From the NCBI GenBank assembly GCA_900169235.1, contig FWCC01000596.1, positions 1-24,205 of the forward strand: DNA of 24,205 nt, written 5' to 3'. Origin of the DNA: Zarea fungicola (lineage: Eukaryota > Ascomycota > Sordariomycetes > Hypocreales > Cordycipitaceae). A model generated the notes under the pieces. That model made no database searches and was not told where the DNA came from. It saw nothing but the letters and a program-made list of their open reading frames with translations. The translations under genes were made by a program, and so were the position numbers. Shown piece by piece: positions 1-9,670 of the stretch; within the stretch, counting starts at the first letter, position 1, and every line of letters begins with the position of its first letter.

Positions 1-1344
1 AATAACTATGGTGGTGTTCTTGGCATAAAAGCCGCAGGTTTTTTTGTCACCCACATGATCGGGTCCGCCAGAGCCAGAGCTGTCATGCTTCCAGTAATGC
101 GGTACTTTGGGTGTGATGGCTTTAATGTACCATGCCGGTTCAAGGTGGCGTACCGTATTAGCCTATCCGTATTTTTTCCCGACACAAGCTCTTCAGCATT
201 TCGACCCTGGGTCGTTGCAAGCCTAGCTTGCTCCAGGCACTGCGGCATTGCCGTGGTCCGATTCGCTAGCGTGCTGCCTCGTGCCTTTTTTGGTAGCCAC
301 TATGGCTGCTGGCCAGAGATACCTGACGGCAGGCCGCTCTTCTGCACGGAGCCGATGTACCACCAATCTCACCTAAATATGAGCTGTTGGCCACACCCAA
401 TAATTTGGCAGGCCAATCTTTGACGGAAAACTGTACCAATACAAAGTAGCAATAGATAGCACAACAAGCTCTGGCATTCTTCTGCTTCTCCATACCACTT
501 GCAGACATCCGAGTAGAGGTGATACTTGGCAGAAATACTGCATGTACAACATACTTTAGATCCGTGCGAGCCGAAAGGAGTGACTGGGCACTGGGCTGTG
601 CAGCATGCTCAAATGCTTCCTAGCCAACCAGCAGTGTATGTACTTAGGTACGTCTGGTACTCCCTTTGGCCCCCCCCCNNCCCTGTAAGGAAACCCCCCC
701 ACTCGACGTATCGCATCACGCCGCATTTGACTGCAACCTTTTTATCCCACTTGCAGGTGCTTCTGCCCACTGTAATACGGAACCACTTTTCTTCATGTTT
801 CTTTTTTTAATTTTTTTTTTTTGTCCACCAATTTCTGTTTGGTAGTCGGCCCGCTTTCCAGGCGCCTTGTCTCCAACAGCGCTAGCATCGTTCTTAGTGC
901 CGCAACCACCCACCCCTTGCTCAAGCAACTGGTGTGTATCCAAACCTAGACATTCTTCGTTGCTGCCACACTTTTTTCCTCTTCCTACCTATCCTCACTC
1001 TACTATCTTCCTCCTGGTTGGTTTAGCTTGAGCCTTCAAGCCCTACATTCGCTTTTTCTGAATTTCTGTTTCGCGCAGGCCATCGACGGGAAAGGGTGAA
1101 CAGCTTCGTTTCGTTTTGTTTTCACCTCGCAGCATTGTTCCGTCTAGGCCACTACCTGTCGTTATATTCATACCAAACCGTACTCCGCTGCCGCCGCCGT
1201 TAGATTGCAAAATCCCCGATCAAGCACCAACAGGCGTGCCGTGTTTCGCCCGCGCTGCCTTTAGCTCCTCTCTTCTCCTCTCTTCGCCCATTTTCTGTCT
1301 CGACAAAAGCCCGCGTGGCAGGGAATGCCATTCCATTCAACACA
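1..1344. other. Intergenic region upstream of GT2
   Basis: No supportable gene. The longest open frame (55-423, +) shows no recognisable domain, has a scattered amino-acid make-up and no plausible splice partner. From about 950 to 1344 the + strand becomes pyrimidine-rich, as in the other 5' leaders of this window, so this part is probably the promoter and 5' leader of the glycosyltransferase gene. A run of C is broken by two undetermined bases at 679-680, and long T runs occur near 800-830. Three CATTCY hexamers (475-480, 951-956, 1329-1334) occur, but such hexamers are frequent in pyrimidine-rich DNA. Confidence 0.6.
679..680. other. Two undetermined bases (N) inside a C homopolymer
   Basis: The sequence reads a run of nine C, then NN, then CCC. 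This is an assembly or base-calling gap in a homopolymer and not a biological feature. The true length of the C run is unknown. No gene is affected. Confidence 0.97.
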
Positions 1345-3876
1345 ATGAGACGTCACCAGCAATCCGACAACGAGGAGCATGTTGACCTCGACGTCTTCCA
1401 TCGTCATTCTCCGCCTATGGACTTGCCTGTGCCGCCTCCACCGCAGCACCACCAGCTGCATCATTCTAATCACTCCAACTATTCCAACCTCTCGTCCTAT
1501 GATGACCACCGTGGCCGTCCCGTAGCTGATTTCTCTCGGCCGATTCGTCCTCCCCAGCAGCCCTACCTGGAGGACTACAGCCAATCCCCATCCTGGGGCC
1601 CCCAGCACATCTCGCGATATAGCCAACAGTCTTTTGAAACGCCCATTCAATCACGATCTGCCTCACCAACCTTGGTTAGCGGCCGGGCTACCCCAATGGA
1701 TCGACTTCAGCGCCCTAAGAACGCGATGGATTCATGGCCCAATACTCCCATGGTAAGATACCCCTCGTCTGCCTCCGACTTGTCGGCCCGTGGTCATCCC
1801 AAAAGCTAATTTCCGTTTTCTTCTTCTTCTCTATATAGTATCAGAGCAACGCCAGTCTCGCTGCTCTGCTACCCAATGCTCCCCCACCGGTAATGGCAAA
1901 AGACTGGGTCAAGGAAGGCTATATCGCTCGTTTGCATGATCGTGATGATGCCGACACCTGGAAGGGTTGGAAGCGGCTTCTCTTCCGTGCCGTGCCTCTA
2001 CTCACCCTCCTCAACACCTCCTTGTATCTTCTCTATCTCGCCTATCGTATCTACTGCGTCGTCTCCGCTCAGAAACTGAAGCATCAAACCTTTATCCTAG
2101 CCTGGGTCTTCATTTCCGTCGAATTCGCAGTTGCTATTCCAAGCATGATGCATAACCTTTGGACCATGATGGCTATGAAAAAGCGCCACCGCCCAAAGCT
2201 GCGCCTGGTTGCTGACGATGTTCCCACCGTCGATGTCTTCATCACCTGTTGCGGTGAGGACGATGATGTTGTCCTCGACACTGTTCGTGCCGCCTGCGAC
2301 GTTGACTACCCCCGCGAACGTTTCCGTGTCATTGTGCTCGATGACGCCAAGTCAGGTACTCTCGAAGTCGCCGTCCAGGCTCTCGACTCCGTCTACCGCA
2401 ATGTCTACTACATGGCCCGAACAAAAACCCCGGGCGTCCCCCACCACTTCAAGGCTGGTAACCTCAACTATGGTCTCGACATGACGCACAATTTACCTGG
2501 CGGAGCTGGTCAGTATATGGCTGCCCTTGATGCCGACATGGTATGTTTCTTTCTTCTCCGGTGCCCCCCCGTTTCCAGTCCAAGCAGCTGATTATTCTTC
2601 TGTGCAGATTCCTGAGCGTGATTGGCTTCGTGCTATTCTGCCACATCTTTTGATCGACGACAAAATGGCCCTCGCTTGTCCTCCCCAGCTTTTCTACAAT
2701 ACTCCGGCTTCTGACCCCCTCGCCCAAAGTCTCGACTTCTTCGTACACGTTATTGAACCCATCAAGGATGCACTCGGTGTTGCTTGGTGCACTGGTTCCG
2801 GTTACATTGTTCGTCGTGAGGCTCTTGACCAGATTGGCAACTTTCCCCTTGGTTCCCTCGCTGAGGATGTCGCCACATCAACCCTACTACTCGGTAAAGG
2901 CTGGAAGACTGCTTTCATTCATGAGCCGCTTCAGTATGGTACTGTCCCTGAGGACTTCGGCAGCCATTTGAAGCAGCGTACTCGTTGGGCTATTGGTACC
3001 GTCGACACCGCCTTCAAACTTAAATTCTGTCTGTATGGTGACAAGGTCAAGCAAATGACTCCCGCCCAGCGATTCTCAGGCTTCATGTATGCTTCGCTCA
3101 GTCTCTACACTGTACTTCTTACGATTTCCCTCTTCGCCATTCCCATCATTCTAATTATGCGCCGCCCTCTTGTTGCCTACGCCAGTGGTGACCAGCTCAG
3201 ATGGCTTCTTCGCATATGCTTTGCTTCCACCATTACCAACCGCCTCTGCGAGTTTGCCCTCTTCTTACCAGCTGGCTATCACACGGGCCAGCGTGGATCG
3301 AGGTACCAGCTTTGGATGTCGCCGTACATTGCGCTCTGTATTGTACGCTCTTTCCTACTTCCTAGCTGGCTCGGCGGACAAACACAGGCTTTCAAGCCTA
3401 CCGGCTCACTTGGTTCTGCTCTCAATGAGCGTGATGTTACTCAGCGTAAAGGCATGTTCCGTCGCTTGTGGGGAATTTGCTTCAACTACATGGCCTTTTT
3501 CCATGTCGGCTTTGTCTATCTCACTCTCGTTGGAGCAACTCTTACTAGCTTTATGAGCTTTACCAACTTTCACACATTTGAGAAGATTGCAGAGAGTTTA
3601 GTCACCCACGCCTTCTGGCCTCCGCTTACCTTCATCTTCCTCTGCAGCTCCATGTGGACCCCTATCGGTTATGCCATTGACCCGCCAACGATGCCTGACC
3701 GGGAGGACCTTCTTGTTCGTGACCCTAAGACGGATGTCGCGCATCCCACCCGAAACAGCAAAAAGATTGCCTTTGGTGGGCAAGCTGCTTTCTTCGAACT
3801 CGAGTACACGGCATCCACTCTGTACACTATCCTTGCCTTGATTGCTTCATTTACAGTCTTCAAGAATTTAAGTTGA
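1345..3876 (+). CDS. GT2: Membrane family-2 glycosyltransferase (fungal hyphal-growth GT2 type)
   Basis: A processive cellulose-synthase/hyaluronan-synthase-like glycosyltransferase, 792 aa. Exons are 1345-1752, 1839-2540 and 2608-3876; introns of 86 and 67 nt leave all junctions in phase 0. The first in-frame ATG (1345, context CACAATG) is the start; the frame open from 1315 begins only with GTG. Residues 1-155 are Pro/His/Gln/Ser-rich and probably disordered. Two membrane segments lie at about 182-211 and 220-240. The catalytic domain shows LDD (303-305), KAGNLN (341-346), DAD (367-369, the DxD metal site, just before intron 2), ED (456-457) and QRTRW (493-497, the QxxRW-type motif). Further membrane segments lie at about 528-554, 568-590, 606-625, 658-686, 702-727 and 768-788. 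From the family: orthologues in Zymoseptoria and Fusarium are needed for hyphal growth on solid surfaces. The sugar substrate is not established and cannot be read from the sequence. Confidence 0.9.
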
Positions 3877-5133
3877 ACTGCGGCACTCTGCATGAGTTTG
3901 GTCATTTCAGGCCTAGCAGCATATGTAAACGCGAGTTCCAAACTATATCTCATTATTGGAACGCTGGTTGTACCAAAATATTTGAAGAATCTCCCACGGA
4001 GATGTATTTGTTCCTTTTTTTCCGCATGGCGCCACGGAGATGGAAAGTCATGTTCTGACGAGGTCATTGGCAGACGATAATTACTGCATAGGTGGCTCAT
4101 TTGGGTGAACGAATACAAAGGTGAAACGAAATATCCGATTGGGTTTGTCGCTACTAGGCGAACAAGGCGGAACTTGTTTTAGTTGGATGGCTTTTGCGAA
4201 CTTGTCAGTCAGCATTATGGGGATCGGCGCAAGTCATGTTTATTGATATGAAATTATTGTATATACGCTCTGGCAAATTGTTTGATTTGTTCACAGCGCC
4301 TCTGTTTTTAATTTACTTTAGACCACGTTAGAATGGTGAGTTGGGCATTGCACAACCAGCAATTGTTTTAGATAAGGTATTGAATAGGCTAGCGATGAAA
4401 AGCTCAGTAACCATCCTACCTGCGCCGTTCAAGGTTCTCGTGTTGATTGTGGTTGTGAGCTCTGTATTCTCCGGGCACTATCAATAATTGACTATAGTCC
4501 CTAATGAGGGTTTCAATGTCTGAGGTTCTTGTCTGTCATTAGATCTGTCGCTGCCTTTAATTGTTTCCAGTCATTGCCACGGGGTTTATTTTTGGATTCC
4601 TGTGAGACGAGAAGGGTTTTTTTGGTAAAATGCGGGCATAAACAGGGCAGCCATAATCTAGTTGGACCTCGAGTAAACATATCCATCCCTCTTAGACATC
4701 AGCCGAATATCGAGAATGGACACGTAGTTTCTCAGCTGTCACCGTTCGGATAGCTGTTTTTAAGTTGGCTCTTGTATTCTGGGCTGAGCTATATCAGTAG
4801 CTAGATGGCTCTATCTTTGTCTTTCGCATGTATTCCCTACAACTGTGAGTATTTCTCGCATGGAAAGCTCTAAAGATGATGCTTTCATGTCGTCGCTTAT
4901 GTGTTCGCGCAACTAACCAGCGAGGACGTCCTGCGTGTTGCTGGGAGGAATGCCGACACAATATATATAATTCCACACCAGACAACTTTAATTAAATAGA
5001 GATACTCAGCCATTCATCTCTCGGCAAGTACGGAACAAACGTGTCGATGAAATGGCAAATAAACAGTCTCGAGTTTTTCGACTCTAGGGTAGGCTTTCAG
5101 ACCAAAGCCTCACTGCACTGACCTAATCAGCTT

Positions 5134-5151
5134 TTATCGATAAGACTTATC
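5134..5151. promoter_or_regulatory. Overlapping GATA-site palindromes upstream of mrd1
   Basis: TTATCGATAA (5134-5143) and GATAAGACTTATC (5139-5151) are both perfect inverted repeats and share the central GATAA. This puts three GATA cores, in both orientations, within 18 bp, about 190 bp before the mrd1 ATG. GATA zinc-finger factors of filamentous fungi (AreA and SreA types) bind HGATAR. Whether the site is used is unknown. Confidence 0.4.
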
Positions 5152-5211
5152 CACTTGTTTACATTCCTGCCAATTTTTTTTTTGTTTCTTTCTCCTACAA
5201 GATCCTCAAGG

Positions 5212-5219
5212 AAAAATTT
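5212..5219 (+). promoter_or_regulatory. RRPE-like element upstream of mrd1
   Basis: AAAAATTT, within GGAAAAATTTGG, about 120 bp before the mrd1 start codon. It matches the core of the ribosomal-RNA-processing element known from promoters of ascomycete ribosome-biogenesis genes, which fits the function of the downstream gene. I see no good PAC box (GATGAG) beside it. An 8-mer of A and T can also arise by chance in this AT-rich DNA. Confidence 0.35.
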
Positions 5220-5339
5220 GGTTGGCTGCAACCAAGGAAAATTCTGATGCGTGGCCCTTGAAATCCACCTCGGAGGCCTAGTGCCTGAACCTTTTTTGTT
5301 TTATTTTATTTTCTTCTATTTCATATCACTCAATTTAGA

Positions 5340-8186
5340 ATGGAAACCTCACGAATTTTCGTCAGAGGGTTGCCCTCTAGCCTTACCGAGGCTGAGTTTC
5401 GGAAACACTTCTCGAAGGGAAACCGTGAGGTGACCGATGTGAAGTTGATGGCCCAACGCCGTATCGGCTACGTGGGCTACAAGTTGCCAGAGGACGCTGC
5501 AACGGCTGTCAAGTACTTTAACAAGACATATGTGCGCATGTCCAAGATATCCGTCGAGCCGGCAAGAGCAGTAAGTTGACTGAACAAGCCAAGAAGCAAG
5601 GGGCAAAGCTTTTCGGTACTAACTGGAATGAAAGATCTCAGACCCTGCCTTGGTCAAGGCCAATGTCGCCACCCGAACCGCTGCACCGGAGAGTACTAGC
5701 AGACTGCCACAGCCCACTAGCGCCGTTGCTGTTGAAGAAGGTGGTGCCTCCAAGAAGAGAAAGCGGGAGGACCTGGACCAGTCAGATCCCAAGCTGCAAG
5801 AATATCTTCAAGTCATGCGGTCAGGAAGGGAGAGCCTTGTTGCCAATGAGACAGCTGTCGAATCAAGCGGAACACTAGCCCGAGAGGGTGGTGCACTCCT
5901 TCCTGATGGGGAGAGCGATGATGAGTACGTCGAAGTTCCCTCCAGGAGGGAGAAACTCCGTAAGGTTGATCATGCGATGCGCGAGACTACGGTCGCGCCA
6001 GTCCAGGAGCCAACAACAACTCGCAAAGGGGATGCGACGGTTGACGGCGACGGTGTGGCTGGGGCGTTGGCCGGGTCGTCTCCTCCAATCTCATCCACAG
6101 CGGACCAACCAGCAGCCGCGGCTATGGACGCAACAGATGATGATTGGCTACGCTCTCGCACAAACAGACTTCTGGACCTTGTTGATCCAGACGATATTTC
6201 CCATGTCGCAGCTGTACAAAACCCAACTACTGAGACCACTGCCGTCCCAGAGGTCGGAAATGACAATAAAGCTCCGCATTCCGAACATGCGGCAACACAA
6301 GATGGCCAAGGCGAACTCCCACCGCAAGGGCAGGATATGGGCTCACCAACAGATGTTATTTTGAGAACTTCTCGGTTGTTCATTCGGAATCTCGCATACA
6401 CTGCCTCCGAAGATGATCTGAGGGAGGCGTTTGAAAAGTTTGGGGGTGTTGATGAAGTAAGTTGTCTCCTGTTTGTTTCCTTGCCTCTTATTTTCTTTTC
6501 TTCTCGGCTTGCATGATGAACCCCAGATAGGGACAGCTTATACCTAAAGGTATATGAAGAGAACCCTGGGCGATTATTTTAGTAGATGCTTCGACCTGTC
6601 TGATATCTTGCCACATTCTATCATTTTTCACGTTTTACAAATATAGACTTGCTACAATGATGAACACAGTGACTAACACATGTCAGGTACATTTGCCAAT
6701 CAATGCGCAAGGAACAGGCAAAGGATTCGCGATGATTCTGTTTACAAAGCCATCTGACGCGGTCGCTGCATTCCAAGCGATGGATGGGGCAACGTTTCAG
6801 GGGCGTATAATGCACATCATTCCAGCCGACGCCAAAAAAGAACTTGTGGACGACATCGCCCTGTCTAATCTCCCGCTAAAGAAACAAAACTTAATTCGCA
6901 GGAAGAAAGAGGCAGCATCCACCACGTTCAATTGGAACACGCTGTACATGAACCAGGACGCTGTGAACGCCTCGGTGGCGGCTCGACTTGGTGTCTCAAA
7001 GTCAGAGGTTCTGGACCCCACGTCGGCTGACGCAGCAGTGAAGCAAGCTATTGCAGAAACGAGTGTAATCCAAGACACCAAGGCCTATTTTGCGTCGAAT
7101 GGTGTTGACCTGGATGCTTTCAAGTCTCACAAGCGGGGCGATGAAGCAATCTTGGTCAAGAACTTTCCCTACGGAACTACTCTGGAAGAACTACGCAAAT
7201 TGTTTGAGGAGTTCGGCCCAGTTCTCAGAGTTTTAATGCCGCCAACGGGCACAATCGCCATTGTCCAATTTGCACAGGCTAACCATGCCAAGTCGGCGTT
7301 TGGTAAGCTGGCATATCGACGGATTAAGGACAGCGTTCTTTTTCTGGAGAAGGCCCCGAAAGATCTGTTTAGCAGTGCGGCGCCGACACTGCCGGCGCCC
7401 GAAGCCAACGCCCATCCAACCGGCACAGCCAAGCTAAGTGTTAGTGACCTGTTAACTAGGGGCGGCGACGAGGCAACAGAGGAAGAAGTGGATACGACCT
7501 CGCTGTTCATCCGCAATTTAAACTTTTCTACAACCACCAGTAGACTAGCAGAAGCTTTCCAGTCTCTTGATGGATTTGTCTCCGCCAGAGTTAAGACTAA
7601 GACGGATCCAAAGAAACCTGGGCAGACGCTCAGCATGGGGTTTGGCTTTGCAGAATTTCGCACAAAGGCGCAGGCCCTTGCGGCGCTCAAGGTCATGGAT
7701 GGTTATGCCCTTGATGCCCATAAACTCTCAGTCAAGGCGTCGCACAGAGGCAACGATGCCGCTGAAGAGCGGCGGCGGGATGACAAGGTTAAAAAGGCAG
7801 CAGCCCAGCGCACGAAAATTGTTGTTAAGAATTTGCCTTTCCAGGCAACCAAAAATGATATCCGCACTCTGTTCGGCACCTATGGTCAGCTCAGATCGGT
7901 GCGGGTTCCGAAGAAAGCAGACTATACCTCAAGAGGTTTTGCCTTTGCAGACTTTGTGACACCTCGCGAAGCCGAGAACGCGCTAAACGCTCTGCGGGAT
8001 ACTCATTTGCTTGGACGCCGCCTGGTCCTGGACTTTGCTGAAGCAGAGGCCCTTGACGCCGAAGAGGAGATTGAAAAGATGCAGCGCAAGGTTGGCGGGC
8101 AAGTCAATAAGGTGGCCCTCCAGCAACTTACAGGAGTGGGACGTAAGAAGGTCAATATTGGCAATGAAGATGAAGATATGGAATAG
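5340..8186 (+). CDS. mrd1: Multiple RNA-binding domain protein Mrd1 (pre-rRNA processing)
   Basis: A nucleolar protein with five RRMs, 850 aa (yeast Mrd1 is of similar length). Family knowledge: Mrd1 binds 35S pre-rRNA and the U3 snoRNP and is needed for the A0-A2 cleavages that give 18S rRNA. Exons are 5340-5570, 5635-6456 and 6687-8186; introns are 64 nt (branch site TACTAAC, 5617-5623) and 230 nt (branch GACTAAC near 6671). All joins are phase 0. RRM1 is at about residues 4-76, RRM2 at 322-400, RRM3 at 505-577, RRM4 at 621-705 and RRM5 at 727-805. RNP-like strands are visible, such as RLFIRNLAY (RRM2), SLFIRNLNF and GFGFAEF (RRM4), and KIVVKNLPF and GFAFADF (RRM5). A basic stretch near residue 115 (KKRKRED) and the acidic linker between RRM1 and RRM2 are typical. 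Intron 2 interrupts RRM2 after GGVDE. No defect is seen. Confidence 0.94.
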
Positions 8187-8288
8187 ATGCAACGATATAA
8201 TAATTATTTATCAACGATACCCCTTTGCTATAATTCTCTTGTATTGAAGTTTGGAAGCGACTACGCAGTATTATAGAGAGGGTGATTG

Positions 8289-8740
8289 TCCCTTTGGTGA
8301 AGGTATTGGGTGCCGCTCCCTTTGCAGGGGTGTGAGAGTTACGAGGGGCAGTCAATATCTACTAACTAAACGCGTACAGCTTTGCAACTCTACGCGCTTC
8401 ACGACCCTTGGACCGGCAAGATACGAGGTTGAAAATAAAAATAAAAATAAAGAAAGCAACAGCAACAATGACAGAATAATCATGCGATCCTTAAAAAAGA
8501 ACAGGTACAGCTGATGGTGGCGGGTGTTTTGTCTGATTCTAATCTCGCAGCATACCAGTAACCAACCGATGAGAATCTGCGGCAGTCGCTTTTCCCACCA
8601 CTTTGACAAGCTCCGGTGGAAAAAAGAGGGGAGAGAATAGCAGTTAATGATGAGACACTTGGGACGGCCCCACAAAGACTCACACCCTTTCAACGACCAA
8701 GCCAAACCCTCTTTGCCTCTCCAGAGGCTCTCCTCCCTTG
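8289..8740. promoter_or_regulatory. Group of BrlA-response-element-like sites
   Basis: Heptamers fitting the Aspergillus BrlA consensus MRAGGGR occur on the + strand at 8342-8348 (CGAGGGG) and 8625-8631 (AGAGGGG). They occur on the - strand at 8289-8295, 8317-8323 (both TCCCTTT on +) and 8734-8740 (TCCCTTG on +). In Aspergillus, BrlA activates abaA through such sites. Here they lie 0.9-1.4 kb before the abaA ATG and close to the mrd1 3' end. The consensus is degenerate, and many Sordariomycetes lack a clear BrlA, so function is uncertain. Confidence 0.25.
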
Positions 8741-9434
8741 AGTAAAGCTCGCGACGTTACCCCTCCGCGAGGAGCGCAATGAACATGCTTCTCTGCGCGT
8801 ACACAGGCGATGTACAACCTACCATCAACGAGATACGATAGGGAATTCTATCAAAATGGGTTTCTTCATCCGGTCCTCGGTTTGGCCGCTGGAAGCTGTT
8901 ACCAGCTGCAACTGCCAAGACGTGAGGGCGTGTCTCGATAATGGGAATAGCAAGTCCACTATCGACACACTCATACACACTCGGGCTGTCACTTCCCGCT
9001 CTTCGACGGCCCCTCTAATGGTTCTCTCCAGTTAGTAGCTTGACTGGATCCTCTTCTCCATCTTCGCACCCCTGCCCTCCTCCTCTTCAGCATGTCTCGC
9101 CTTTCCTGGATGGGGGGTGTGTGTCTCCTGGCGCCGGACCTGGGACAGACACATAGATGCGCGATAACTCTTCTCACTAGCCTGGCCGACCCTTCTTCAA
9201 TAAACAGATCCACAGTCCACAAGGCCCATCACTCATGGTTGCCCCATTGGAGCTCCTCGTCTCGCCCAAAGGCAAGAACAAAGTCTGGGATTTATATGGC
9301 CGCCGGCAACCGTCTTCAATACAAGAACTGTCCGTTCCAGTCAAACTCTGGGCCATTGCCAAATCGTACATTTATCCCACCAGTCCACTCCCAGAATTCC
9401 TCTCAGCATTTCTTGTCCTTGACCACTTGCCATT

Positions 9435-9608
9435 CATTCTTCTCTTTCTGGCTCACTTACTTACGCAGTTACTCAACTCTTTGTGTGTCCGCCTCTGGAA
9501 CCTAAATCAGCACATGCTTTCTTACTTTTGATCCTCTCTGGCATTCTCTCTGAAGCGAGCCTTTTGCCTTTCTTTGTAGGAAAGGTAAAATACCATTGTT
9601 GGCATTCC
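9435..9608 (+). promoter_or_regulatory. Group of AbaA-type CATTCY sites before abaA
   Basis: CATTCT at 9435-9440 and 9542-9547 and CATTCC at 9603-9608, all on the + strand, 60-240 bp before the abaA start codon. Family knowledge: Aspergillus AbaA binds CATTCY through its TEA domain and regulates its own gene. The local pyrimidine-rich composition raises the chance expectation; similar hexamers are seen upstream of GT2 and of the secreted-protein gene. Confidence 0.35.
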
Positions 9609-9619
9609 TGTAACAGGAA
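9605..9619. repeat. Perfect 15-bp palindrome 51 bp before the abaA start
   Basis: TTCCTGT-A-ACAGGAA: two 7-base arms around a single A, without mismatch. It overlaps the third CATTCY site. It could be a binding site for a dimeric factor. With a one-base centre it is a poor RNA hairpin unless arm bases open into a loop. Confidence 0.5.
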
Positions 9620-9670
9620 ATAAGCCTCTTTCCGATCTCTTCACTCACCTACCCATACCATTACTGCCAC

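Larger units (their letters stand above)
3877..5339. other. Intergenic region between GT2 and mrd1
   Basis: No supportable gene. The first few hundred bases are AT-rich and should contain the GT2 3' end. The last 200-250 bases form the mrd1 promoter and leader, with T-rich tracts at 5173-5191 and 5295-5325. Small open frames on both strands (for example 4794-4985 minus and 4529-4753 plus) have no domain, no introns and no sign of selection that I can see. Confidence 0.6.
8187..9670. other. Intergenic and leader region upstream of abaA
   Basis: This 1.48-kb space holds the mrd1 3' end and the abaA promoter and leader. An A-rich (AAAAAT)n tract lies at 8432-8451. Five BrlA-response-element-like heptamers lie between 8289 and 8740, and three AbaA-like CATTCY sites lie between 9435 and 9608. 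The last 300 bases are pyrimidine-rich, like other fungal leaders. There are upstream ATGs, including the starts of open frames at 9092 (137 codons) and 9235 (98 codons). No conserved protein is recognised on either strand. Confidence 0.6.

Noticed and set aside
55..423. 122-codon open frame near the left edge
   Set aside because: No domain, odd composition, no splice partner and no promoter-like context; taken as chance.
1315..1344. Upstream extension of the GT2 frame
   Set aside because: It opens only with GTG. The first ATG in frame is 1345, in good context.
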